Assembly: GCA_020061995.1 (NCBI GenBank)
Contig: JAGUXE010000100.1
Coordinates: 1 to 6,672, forward strand
Direction: 5' to 3'
Source: Ignavibacteriales bacterium
GTDB lineage: Bacteria; Bacteroidota; Ignavibacteria; Ignavibacteriales; Ignavibacteriaceae
DNA length: 6,672 nt
Shown: positions 1 through 6,567 of the stretch, piece by piece
Position numbering within the stretch: position 1 is the first letter of the stretch
Layout: each line of letters opens with the position of its first letter
Notes under the pieces: generated by a model
Database searches by the model: none
The model's input: only the letters and a program-made list of their open reading frames with translations
What the model was told of the DNA's origin: nothing
Program-made: the position numbers and the translations under genes

Positions 1-615
1 AAGCCTTGCTTGCCCGGAGCGCTTAATGTCTTCAATTTGAATGGATGTTAAACCAAGTAACTCAAGTTTTTTAATTGATGATTCAATTAATCCCAAAGAA
101 TGATTATTATTACTACTAAGTGCTATTAAATAATCGTTCTGAGCCTGAACAAGATCAGGGCTGTATATTTCAAACAAAGCCTCCCCTTTTTTAACGTAAT
201 CACCGGTTTTATTGATAAATAATTTTTCTATCCTGCCATTAAATTTAGCGGGAATTGTTTTACGATTCTGCTCAACAAAATCAAGGTAGCTGTATGCTGA
301 TAATTCTTTACTTAATCTTTCAATTTTAATCTTTATAGTTGAGACATTCGCAAGAACCTGTTTGTTAGAAGTTAAGGTTAGCATACCCTCCATATCAGAT
401 TTTTCAGATACTTCAGCAGTCTCTTCTATAACTTTTTTGATAAGATCCATTCCGCAAATCGGGCAAGCACCAGGTCCATCTTTGTGAACCTGCGGGTGCA
501 TTGTGCAGGTCCAGTATTCATTTGTTTTTTTGTCATCCTCATCAGAATTTGTGCAAGCAAAAACAAATAAGCATATAAGCGTAACCGGTATTATTAAATA
601 TTTAATATTTTTCAT
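1..615 (-). CDS. cusB: CusB-type RND efflux periplasmic adaptor lipoprotein with N-terminal heavy-metal-binding domain (3' part cut off by window edge)
   Basis: This is the first 205 residues of a membrane fusion protein that would link the CusA pump to the outer-membrane channel; the frame is open to base 1, so the C-terminal half lies outside the window. Residues 1-20 form a lipoprotein signal ending in VFA-C, giving a lipidated Cys21. Residues 34-59 are a heavy-metal-binding domain with the pattern YWTCTMHP, then PGACPICGMDLI, which offers Cys and Met ligands for Cu(I)/Ag(I). Residues 121-152 read as the first half of the lipoyl-like barrel-sandwich (IPAKFNGRIEKL, then GDYVKKGEALFEIYSP), followed from about 155 to 200 by the start of the alpha-helical hairpin. 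The start at 615 follows the channel gene's stop by 4 nt, with AAGG about 11 nt upstream. E. coli CusB collects metal with N-terminal Met residues; here the extra domain probably does this (inference). The family call is firm. The exact substrate rests on the adjacent pump. Confidence 0.9.
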   Translation of the reverse strand, partial: MKNIKYLIIPVTLICLFVFACTNSDEDDKKTNEYWTCTMHPQVHKDGPGACPICGMDLIKKVIEETAEVSEKSDMEGMLTLTSNKQVLANVSTIKIKIERLSKELSAYSYLDFVEQNRKTIPAKFNGRIEKLFINKTGDYVKKGEALFEIYSPDLVQAQNDYLIALSSNNNHSLGLIESSIKKLELLGLTSIQIEDIKRSGQARL

Positions 616-619
616 TTAA

Positions 620-1960
620 TTAATTTCCTTTTGATAACAATAAATTTTTAAGATTTGTACCAACCATCATTTCAACTTCTGCAAGAGACATTTGCACATC
701 TGCTTTAGACATATAATAATTCATCTTTTGCATAAGCAGCATCCTGTAAGAATCGAGTACTGTACTTATACCCGTTTTACCATTCTGGTAAGCAGTAGTC
801 TGGGATTCAGCAGAGTTAGTGTAAAGCGGAATCACATTTTTATTATATAGTTCTGTAAGTTCTATTGCTGTATTATATTTAACTAAAACTTCTTTTAGTT
901 TTGCAATCATATCTCTCTGCATATCAATTTTTTCTTGCTTAATACTGCTTATACCTGAAACCAATTCTTCCTCTTTATTATTTAATTTACCAAATGACCA
1001 GGGTGCAAATGGAAGATTGATTGAAAACATTAATGAATACATAATCTCTGTTTTAGGGTCAAGCATTGATAAATCTGAAGAAGAAGTAAGAACCATTCCT
1101 TTTGGCATCCTCATCAGCATTCCCTGCACCATTAAGTCAGGAATTAACTCTTTATTGTTTGCCGTTATCATTGCTTTATTCATATCAATCATATTATCCA
1201 TTTTTATTAATGATGGATTTGAACCATTTAATATTTCTTCCAATTGAGATTGATTAAACATTAATGAATCAACTTCAAAATCTGCGACTGCAAAGACATC
1301 TTTTGAATTCAGATTCCTGCCAAGAAATTTATTTATAGAATAAATCGCTGCTTCTCTTTGTTTTTCTGTAATTAAAAGTTGTGCGTCATTTGAAGCTATT
1401 TCACTCAGGATACTAAGTAAATCAGCGTGACTTATTCTGTTTGAATAAAATGCCACCTCAATAGATCTGGCAAAATCTTTTAACAAAGCAATATTATTTT
1501 TTTGTATTTCAATCTTTCTATCAATAAGCCATAAATTGAAGTACGACATTTTAACCTGTGCAATCAAACTGATCCTATAAGTGTTAAAATTATCACCTTC
1601 TATCAGTGTGTTTTTCTTTTCAACTTCAGACATTGCACTTAATTTGCCACCAAGCGGGAACATCTGTGAAACCGCAATGTTGTTAGATATTGATTGATTG
1701 ATAATATTATATTCATTTATAGGGATTTGAGAAAACTCAACAGAAAGATTAGGCGGAGGCAGATAATTGATCGATTCACTTTTAAACTCTGATGTTTTTA
1801 TTCTAAATTGAAGCGATTTTAACCGGGGATTATTTGCAATTGCTTCATTAACCAATGAATCAACTGACTGAGCTTCAACTTGTCCGTTTGTTAATAAAAT
1901 TAGAATCGCAGATAAAATAGCTTTAAGATTATTTTTCATTTTTAATTTATAATTGTTCAT
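620..1960 (-). CDS. cusC: TolC/CusC-family outer-membrane efflux channel protein
   Basis: A 446-aa outer-membrane factor, the exit duct of the tripartite efflux complex. Residues 8-30 form a signal peptide ending VEA before Gln31. There is no lipobox Cys, so unlike E. coli CusC it should not be lipidated. Two outer-membrane efflux protein repeats follow, about 33-215 and 240-440. Family-typical stretches include QMFPLGGK near 100 and, near the end, the pattern AYQNGKTGISTVLDSYR followed by a long helix. The start codon directly abuts the pump gene's stop. The strong Shine-Dalgarno AAGGAGGG lies inside the last pump codons, which supports Met1 over Met8, although Met8 alone would give a more standard signal peptide. 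Methionine is frequent (27 residues by my count), with clusters at 277-289 and 407-432. The channel family is clear; the copper role comes from the flanking pump and adaptor. Confidence 0.92.
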   Translation of the reverse strand: MNNYKLKMKNNLKAILSAILILLTNGQVEAQSVDSLVNEAIANNPRLKSLQFRIKTSEFKSESINYLPPPNLSVEFSQIPINEYNIINQSISNNIAVSQMFPLGGKLSAMSEVEKKNTLIEGDNFNTYRISLIAQVKMSYFNLWLIDRKIEIQKNNIALLKDFARSIEVAFYSNRISHADLLSILSEIASNDAQLLITEKQREAAIYSINKFLGRNLNSKDVFAVADFEVDSLMFNQSQLEEILNGSNPSLIKMDNMIDMNKAMITANNKELIPDLMVQGMLMRMPKGMVLTSSSDLSMLDPKTEIMYSLMFSINLPFAPWSFGKLNNKEEELVSGISSIKQEKIDMQRDMIAKLKEVLVKYNTAIELTELYNKNVIPLYTNSAESQTTAYQNGKTGISTVLDSYRMLLMQKMNYYMSKADVQMSLAEVEMMVGTNLKNLLLSKGN

Positions 1961-4900
1961 TTAATCACCCTCCTTCATCCAATCGGACATTTTAGATAAT
2001 TCCAATTTTCCTTTTCTTAGTGCACGCTCCTTCATTATTGCAAAAAGAATTGGGGTTACAACAAGCACGTGAACCGCAGAGGTTAAGAGACCTCCGATCA
2101 ACGGGGCAGTTAAAGGCTTCATAACATCTGAACCAGTTCCGGTTGCCCACATAATAGGGATTAACCCAATCATAGAAGTTCCTACTGTCATTAGTTTTGG
2201 TCTGAGCCGCATAACAGAACCTTCTACTGTCGCTTCATAAATATCAGTTTTAGTGATGGCACCTCTTTTAACGTTTTTATGATCTCTAATCCTTTTATCA
2301 AGAGCTTCGTGTAAATAAACGACCATCACCACTCCGGTTTCTACAGCAACACCATATAATGCGATAAATCCAACCCACACCGCGACTGAGAAATTGTATC
2401 CAAGGATGTAGATCATATACATTCCACCAATTAGTGCAAATGGAACTGATAACATCACAACACCAGCTTCCATGTAATCTTTCAATGTTAGAAAGAGCAG
2501 TACAAAGATTATTAAGAACACAACAGGCATAATGATTTGAATAGTTTGCTGTGCGCGTACTTTGCTTTCGTACTGTCCGCTCCAGATATAACTATAACCG
2601 GCCGGAAGTTTAAGATTGTCTTCAATAACTTTTTTAGCGTCTACCATTACATTACCCATATCTCTACCCCGTGTATTCATAAAAACAATTGATCTCAGCA
2701 TTCCGTTTTCACTGCTTATCATTGGTGGACCCGTAAGCACTTCCACATCAGCTAATACGGAAATCGGGAGATATGTGATTGCATTTTGTTCAGTGTTCAA
2801 TAATGAATAACCGCTTTGCCCACTAGTGGGTTGAATAGTAACACCTGCATTGTTTGAACTCCCCATAGAAGACATTCCACCACTGTTATTACTGATTCCG
2901 ATTGATGAATTAGTATTCATCGCAGATTGAACATTCATTGGATCGGATAACGAAACAGGGACGATTAGGCTTTTAATCTCTTCAAGATCATCACGGTAAT
3001 CTCTTTGATAACGCATTCGTATTGGGAAACGCATCCTTCCTTCAATCACTACACCTAAATTTTGTCCACCGATAGCAGTTTCAATTATATCCTGCAAATC
3101 ACTTATGTTTACACCATATCTTGCAGCAACTTCTCTTTTAATTTGAATATCTAGATAGTATCCGTTTTGGACACGCTCTGCAACAACATCAGCTGCTCCA
3201 TCAACATTTTTTAATAATCCTTCCGCCTTTATCGCATAAACTTCCAGAGTGTCTAAGTTCTCTCCGAATATCTTAAATCCAATATCAGTTCTTACTCCGG
3301 TTGCAAGCATATTTATTCTGTTTATAATCGGCTGCGTCCATCCGTTTGTCACTCCGGGAATCTGTAGTTTATGATCCAGTTCAGCAACTATATCCTGTTT
3401 TGTAACTCCTGGTCGCCACTTATCTTTAGGTTTTAGTACTATAATTGTTTCAATCATACTTAACGGTGCATTATCCGTGGCGGTTTCTGCTCGTCCTGTT
3501 TTCCCAAGTACGTGATGAACTTCGGGGACTGTTTTAATTATTTTATCCTGCTCTTGTAAAATTCTGTTAACTTCGGTTATCGAAGCACCGGGAAGTGTCA
3601 CAGGCATATAAAGAATAGAACCTTCATCTAAAGGCGGCATAAACTCACTGCCTGTATTCAAAACCATTGGAACTGTTACTAATAACGCAATTACATTTAT
3701 TGCAATAGTTATCTTCCGATATTTTAATACCCAATGGATTAATGGTTCATAAATTTTGATAAAGATTCTAGTAATCGGATTTTTATTTTCAGGTCTGAAA
3801 TTACCGCGCATTAACATTGTCATTAGAACCGGAATAAGAGTTAGGACAATAAAAGCAGAGCCAATCATTGTGAAGGACTTTGTAAAAGCTAATGGTTTGA
3901 ACATTTTTCCTTCCTGTCCAGTTAACAGAAAGACAGGGATGAATGATACTAATATGATTAACTCTGAAAAAAATATTGCCCGCCCAACCTGTTTTGCCGA
4001 ATCAATTGAAATCTTTTTATACTCTTCTTTTGTCAACGATCCTTTTTCTTCTATTGCTTTAGCAATATTACGGTAAGCATTTTCAACAAGCACAACAGAG
4101 GAATCAACTATTACTCCAATTGCCAATATTATTCCACCAAGGCTCATTATATTTGAAGATATATCAAATGTGTACATCAAGATGAACGAGATGAGGACTG
4201 CAATCGGAATCTCAATAAGTATTCTTACAATACTTCTGATGTGCATAAGAAATAGAGCAATTATTATAGAAACAACTATAGCTACCTCAATTAATGCTCT
4301 GTCTAAAGTTCCAATAGCTTCTTCAATCAATGTACTTCTATCATATGATGCAACAATACTAACTCCGGGAGGAAGTCCGGGCGATATCTCTTTTATCTTC
4401 TCTTTTACTCGTGCAATTACATTTTGAGCATTTTCACCGGTCCGCATAACTACTATTCCACCAACAACTTGTCCCAGCCCATCTTTTTCCAAAGCACCTC
4501 GTCGAATGTCTCCGCCAAGCTGAACCTTTGCTAAATTTTTTATAAGTATAGGAATTCCATTTGTAAATGATTTAACAACAGTGTTTTCAATATCTTCTTT
4601 TGATTTAATGTATCCCTGTCCGCGAACAAAATATTCAGCATCACTTATTTCTACTATTTTTCCGCCGACTTCATTATTGCTTCGCTGGATTGAATTAACA
4701 ACATCAGAAACTGTTAGATTGTATGCTCTTAAGTCTGTAGGATTAACATCTACCTGGTACTGTTTTACATATCCTCCAATACTGGCAACTTCAGCAACTC
4801 CCTGAACGGATGATAATTTATATCGTATATACCAATCTTGAATTGAACGTAAAGTACCGAGATCATATTCATTACTTTCCACGGTGTACCAAAAAACGTG

Positions 4901-5311
4901 ACCAACCCCGGTTCCATCAGGGCCTAGAGAAGGAACAACTCCGGCAGGAAGTTGTGCCTGTATAGTATTCATCCTTTCAAGAACACGGGATCGTGCAAAA
5001 TATGTATCGACATTGTCTTCAAAAATCACAAACACGAATGACATCCCGAACATTGAATTTGCTCTTACAGCTTTTACATCAGGTAAACCCTGCAATCCTG
5101 AAACAATCGGAAATGTGACCTGATCTTCTATGATTTGTGGGGAACGTCCCATCCATTCTGTAAAAATTATCACCTGGTTTTCGGAGAGATCAGGAATTGC
5201 ATCCACAGGTAGGTTAATTACACTGTAAATTCCAATACCGATTAAAATGATGTACAGCAGTATTACTATAAATCTGTTATTGACTGACCAATCAATTATT
5301 TTTTCAATCAT
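1961..5311 (-). CDS. cusA: CusA-type Cu(I)/Ag(I) efflux RND transporter, inner-membrane pump
   Basis: A 1116-aa heavy-metal-efflux RND pump, proton-driven, which would move Cu(I)/Ag(I) from periplasm or inner membrane into the channel. The architecture is standard: TM1 at about 13-33, a first porter/docking half, TM2-6 at about 337-500, a cytoplasmic link, TM7 near 533-550, a second porter half, and TM8-12 from about 925 to 1095. The methionine triad of E. coli CusA (M573, M623, M672) has clear counterparts at M569 (LLY/ILYMP context), M619 (APLSMIET) and M668 (NRINMLATG). This favours monovalent copper/silver over CzcA-type divalent metals. The proton-relay residues are also present: D403 (IVDSSV), E991 (GVAVETG) and K1039 (LRPKLMT). 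It is about 70 residues longer than E. coli CusA, mostly because of a low-complexity insert at about 787-842. The start at 5311 has GGAG 6 nt upstream and lies 17 nt after the preceding stop. Confidence 0.96.
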   Translation of the reverse strand: MIEKIIDWSVNNRFIVILLYIILIGIGIYSVINLPVDAIPDLSENQVIIFTEWMGRSPQIIEDQVTFPIVSGLQGLPDVKAVRANSMFGMSFVFVIFEDNVDTYFARSRVLERMNTIQAQLPAGVVPSLGPDGTGVGHVFWYTVESNEYDLGTLRSIQDWYIRYKLSSVQGVAEVASIGGYVKQYQVDVNPTDLRAYNLTVSDVVNSIQRSNNEVGGKIVEISDAEYFVRGQGYIKSKEDIENTVVKSFTNGIPILIKNLAKVQLGGDIRRGALEKDGLGQVVGGIVVMRTGENAQNVIARVKEKIKEISPGLPPGVSIVASYDRSTLIEEAIGTLDRALIEVAIVVSIIIALFLMHIRSIVRILIEIPIAVLISFILMYTFDISSNIMSLGGIILAIGVIVDSSVVLVENAYRNIAKAIEEKGSLTKEEYKKISIDSAKQVGRAIFFSELIILVSFIPVFLLTGQEGKMFKPLAFTKSFTMIGSAFIVLTLIPVLMTMLMRGNFRPENKNPITRIFIKIYEPLIHWVLKYRKITIAINVIALLVTVPMVLNTGSEFMPPLDEGSILYMPVTLPGASITEVNRILQEQDKIIKTVPEVHHVLGKTGRAETATDNAPLSMIETIIVLKPKDKWRPGVTKQDIVAELDHKLQIPGVTNGWTQPIINRINMLATGVRTDIGFKIFGENLDTLEVYAIKAEGLLKNVDGAADVVAERVQNGYYLDIQIKREVAARYGVNISDLQDIIETAIGGQNLGVVIEGRMRFPIRMRYQRDYRDDLEEIKSLIVPVSLSDPMNVQSAMNTNSSIGISNNSGGMSSMGSSNNAGVTIQPTSGQSGYSLLNTEQNAITYLPISVLADVEVLTGPPMISSENGMLRSIVFMNTRGRDMGNVMVDAKKVIEDNLKLPAGYSYIWSGQYESKVRAQQTIQIIMPVVFLIIFVLLFLTLKDYMEAGVVMLSVPFALIGGMYMIYILGYNFSVAVWVGFIALYGVAVETGVVMVVYLHEALDKRIRDHKNVKRGAITKTDIYEATVEGSVMRLRPKLMTVGTSMIGLIPIMWATGTGSDVMKPLTAPLIGGLLTSAVHVLVVTPILFAIMKERALRKGKLELSKMSDWMKEGD
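1968..1975 (-). promoter_or_regulatory. Strong Shine-Dalgarno of the channel gene, inside the pump gene's 3' end
   Basis: On the minus strand this reads AAGGAGGG, followed by TGATTAA and then the channel's ATG. The site overlaps the last sense codons of cusA, and the stop and start codons are adjacent. It decides for the upstream start (1960) and implies that translation of the two genes is coupled. Confidence 0.8.
2786..2953 (-). other. Ser/Asn/Gly/Met-rich low-complexity insert inside CusA (residues about 787-842)
   Basis: Against my memory of E. coli CusA, the periplasmic stretch between SLIVPVS and ITYLPISVLADV should be only a few residues long. Here about 55 residues are inserted, dominated by Ser, Asn, Gly, Thr and Gln, with Met at 792, 798, 813 and 816. 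The reading frame is intact through the insert and the flanks align with the family. It is therefore an in-frame loop extension in the second porter half, not a frameshift artefact. Its ends are approximate because no alignment was run. Confidence 0.7.
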
Positions 5312-5317
5312 TTAAAA

Positions 5318-5321
5318 CTCC
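5318..5321 (-). promoter_or_regulatory. Shine-Dalgarno of cusA
   Basis: Minus strand GGAG, 6 nt before the ATG at 5311, lies in the 17-nt gap after the double-HMBD gene. It supports this start for the pump, whose first residues (MIEKIIDWSVNNR) match the normal family N-terminus. Confidence 0.7.
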
Positions 5322-5328
5322 AAATTTT

Positions 5329-5793
5329 TTATTTGACAAAATTAATTGTCATCATCACAACCATTAATATTCCCATAACAATCATCCAGGGGGAATTCAT
5401 CATCATTCCCATCATGCTCTCGCTTGAGTTTGAGACTTGGCTTTTTTTTATCAGTTTCATTCTACATTTGGGACAATTTCCAGGTTTTTCGGATTGAATT
5501 TCAAGATGCATCGGACATGTGTAATATTCTTCACTCACAGATTTTGTAGAATCTACTTTTGCATATTCAGAAGGTATCAAATCCATTTTACACTCGGGGC
5601 ATACCCCGGGCTGTAAATATTTAATATCAGGATGCATCGTGCAGCTGTAAATCGTATCCACAGATATTTCAGATTTCTGATTCAGAAAATTTACTGAATT
5701 ACCGGAGTCACTATTTTTAGCAGTCATACTAATATTAATGAGTACAAAAACTATCGTACAATGAATTGTTTTAACCATTATTTTTTCAATCAT
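5329..5793 (-). CDS. Membrane-anchored protein with two heavy-metal-binding domains (YxCxMHP type)
   Basis: A 154-aa protein, probably periplasmic and membrane-attached, that would bind Cu(I)/Ag(I) and buffer or hand it to the efflux complex (inference). Residues 8-24 form a hydrophobic signal or anchor with no lipobox. The first heavy-metal-binding domain is at 49-73 (YSCTMHP, then PGVCPECKMDLI). The second is at 90-115 (YTCPMHL, then PGNCPKCRMKLI) and has Leu where Pro usually follows MH. After a Ser-rich linker, residues 127-152 hold MMGMMM and a membrane helix rich in Met (MIVMGILMVVMM), so the C-terminus is likely a transmembrane anchor lined with soft-metal ligands. The start at 5793 has AGGA 7 nt upstream. 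The internal Met6 is an alternative and would remove the MIEKI stretch shared with CusA. The gene leads directly into cusA, 17 nt away. The domain family is certain; the precise role is not known to me. Confidence 0.88.
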   Translation of the reverse strand: MIEKIMVKTIHCTIVFVLINISMTAKNSDSGNSVNFLNQKSEISVDTIYSCTMHPDIKYLQPGVCPECKMDLIPSEYAKVDSTKSVSEEYYTCPMHLEIQSEKPGNCPKCRMKLIKKSQVSNSSESMMGMMMNSPWMIVMGILMVVMMTINFVK

Positions 5794-5834
5794 TTTCTTT
5801 TCCTAATTCAATTAATAAAATTTATGATATAGCA

Positions 5835-5854
5835 AAAGGATATATTTATCCTTT
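5835..5854. repeat. Perfect 8-bp inverted repeat with 4-nt loop in the gap before the double-HMBD gene
   Basis: AAAGGATA and TATCCTTT are exact reverse complements around a TATT loop. The repeat lies in the 85-nt space between the Cys-rich gene's stop and the double-HMBD gene's start, about 42 nt upstream of the latter. On the minus strand the right arm is followed by TGCTATATC, not by a U-run, so it is a poor intrinsic terminator. It could be an operator, an attenuating hairpin or an mRNA processing site. The structure is plain in the sequence; the function is open. Confidence 0.5.
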
Positions 5855-5878
5855 CATGGTAATCTAGGAGAAGAAATT

Positions 5879-6295
5879 TCAGATTAGAAGTAGAGAATTG
5901 TCGAGGTATCTAGAATTTGAATAAATTGCAGGCGGAGAATTATCTAAAGCAAAATTTGTAGTAGTTAAATTTTCAGAGAATAACGTTTTCAAAGGGAGAA
6001 TATATTCAAATGTTTTAACATTCACTTTTTGAAGTTCGTAAAAAGCTGAAATATATTTCTCAGTTAATGGATCTGCGATAATTTTAGTATTGCAGCAAGA
6101 ATCATTTTGATATGAAACCACTGTTGTTTCAGTTTCTTCATCTTTACAGCAGTTAGAAGTTGAATTTTCACAAATTTCGCAAGCTTGCAAAGAAACAGAA
6201 TTCATCATCTGGCAATAATGAATTGCAATCGGTACCCCTATTGTTGAAAACAGAAAAACAGATAAAAGAAAATATGTAATTACTTTGCGTTTCAT
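5879..6295 (-). CDS. HYC_CC_PP-type Cys-rich exported small protein, putative metal-binding
   Basis: A 138-aa protein of unknown biochemical function. A Lys/Arg-rich start and a hydrophobic stretch (about 5-25) form a signal peptide or N-terminal anchor. They are followed at once by HYC at 26-28, then CEIC at 39-42, CC at 49-50, a second CC at 67-68, and SPP at 120-122. The HYC, CC and PP landmarks in this order are those of the HYC_CC_PP family of Bacteroidota. The seven Cys residues after the signal (28, 39, 42, 49, 50, 67, 68) plus His26 would suit soft-metal binding, or disulfides in the periplasm. It reads in the same direction as the copper-efflux genes, 85 nt upstream of them, so it may head the operon. 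No Shine-Dalgarno is visible before the ATG. The start is chosen because MKRK plus a hydrophobic run is a normal export signal. The copper link is an inference from position and residues. Confidence 0.8.
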   Translation of the reverse strand: MKRKVITYFLLSVFLFSTIGVPIAIHYCQMMNSVSLQACEICENSTSNCCKDEETETTVVSYQNDSCCNTKIIADPLTEKYISAFYELQKVNVKTFEYILPLKTLFSENLTTTNFALDNSPPAIYSNSRYLDNSLLLI

Positions 6296-6296
6296 G

Positions 6297-6306
6297 TATT
6301 GGTAAC
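6297..6306 (+). repeat. 10-bp direct repeat TATTGGTAAC, copy 1
   Basis: Exact match to 6373-6382, 76 bp apart. This copy begins one base upstream of the Cys-rich gene's start codon. It may mark a transposon end or a transposase/regulator binding site, or it may be chance in AT-rich DNA. Confidence 0.5.
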
Positions 6307-6372
6307 GTAAACAATCATTTGTTAAAAATCAATGATTAAATTTTGATGAATATTAAACGCATTGCGCCACAA

Positions 6373-6382
6373 TATTGGTAAC
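6373..6382 (+). repeat. 10-bp direct repeat TATTGGTAAC, copy 2
   Basis: Exact match to copy 1 at 6297-6306. This copy runs into an imperfect palindrome at 6377-6401, GGTAACC with GGTTATC as arms (one G-T mismatch). The palindrome sits immediately in front of the transposase start codon and its right arm overlaps the Shine-Dalgarno GAGG at 6393-6396. Confidence 0.5.
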
Positions 6383-6402
6383 CCAAATAATTGAGGTTAT
6401 CA

Positions 6403-6567
6403 ATGAGCGGAAAAGCGAAAAGAGAGTATTTAGAAGAAATCAAGAAGCGGTATTTCAACTCTACGCAATTAGAAAAGGGACAAATTCTCGATGAACTCTG
6501 TACGAACTGTTCCTACAACAGAAAACATGCGATCAGATTAATCCGCAAGAAAAAGTGGGTTCGATGA
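6403..6567 (+). CDS. Residual 54-aa ORF of the transposase N-terminus
   Basis: This is the only part of the remnant that could still be translated from its own start and ribosome binding site. It would give a 54-residue Lys/Arg-rich helix-turn-helix fragment with CTNC at 34-37, without catalytic residues. Such a fragment might still bind element ends, but nothing in the sequence shows that it is made. Treat it as part of the pseudogene. Confidence 0.4.
   Translation: MSGKAKREYLEEIKKRYFNSTQLEKGQILDELCTNCSYNRKHAIRLIRKKKWVR

Larger units (their letters stand above)
6296..6402. promoter_or_regulatory. Divergent intergenic region: likely promoter zone of the copper operon and left end of the dead transposable element
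   Basis: These 107 bp separate the start codons of the Cys-rich gene (minus) and the transposase remnant (plus). They are AT-rich and contain short palindromes: AACAA-TCAT-TTGTT at 6310-6323 and AATCA-A-TGATT at 6327-6337. I cannot point to a convincing -35/-10 pair or a Bacteroidota TAnnTTTG box on the minus strand. The promoter assignment is therefore by position only. Confidence 0.35.

Noticed and set aside
1017..1247. Plus-strand ORF of 76 codons
   Set aside because: It lies wholly inside the channel gene on the other strand, has no recognisable domain, and its peptide is a hydrophobic by-product of the opposite frame.
2616..2810. Plus-strand ORF of 64 codons inside cusA
   Set aside because: It is antisense to a well-conserved part of the pump, with no domain and no ribosome binding site worth noting.
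3756..4427. Two plus-strand ORFs (106 and 85 codons) antisense to the CusA membrane region
   Set aside because: Both are explained by the codon bias of hydrophobic helices read backwards; neither has family features.
4581..4805. Plus-strand ORF of 74 codons inside cusA
   Set aside because: It is antisense to the first porter region, which matches the RND family residue by residue in its own frame.
1961..5311. CzcA-type Co/Zn/Cd pump
   Set aside because: The three Met residues equivalent to the CusA copper/silver site are all present, and the partner proteins carry Cys/Met-type metal domains, so Cu(I)/Ag(I) fits better.
5835..5854. Intrinsic terminator for the Cys-rich gene
   Set aside because: The stem is AT-rich and the minus-strand downstream bases are TGCTATATC, not a T-run, so I kept it only as an inverted repeat of unknown role.
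6296..6402. CRISPR-like or tandem repeat array suggested by the repeated TATTGGTAAC
   Set aside because: There are only two 10-bp copies with no regular spacing unit and no further copies in the window.
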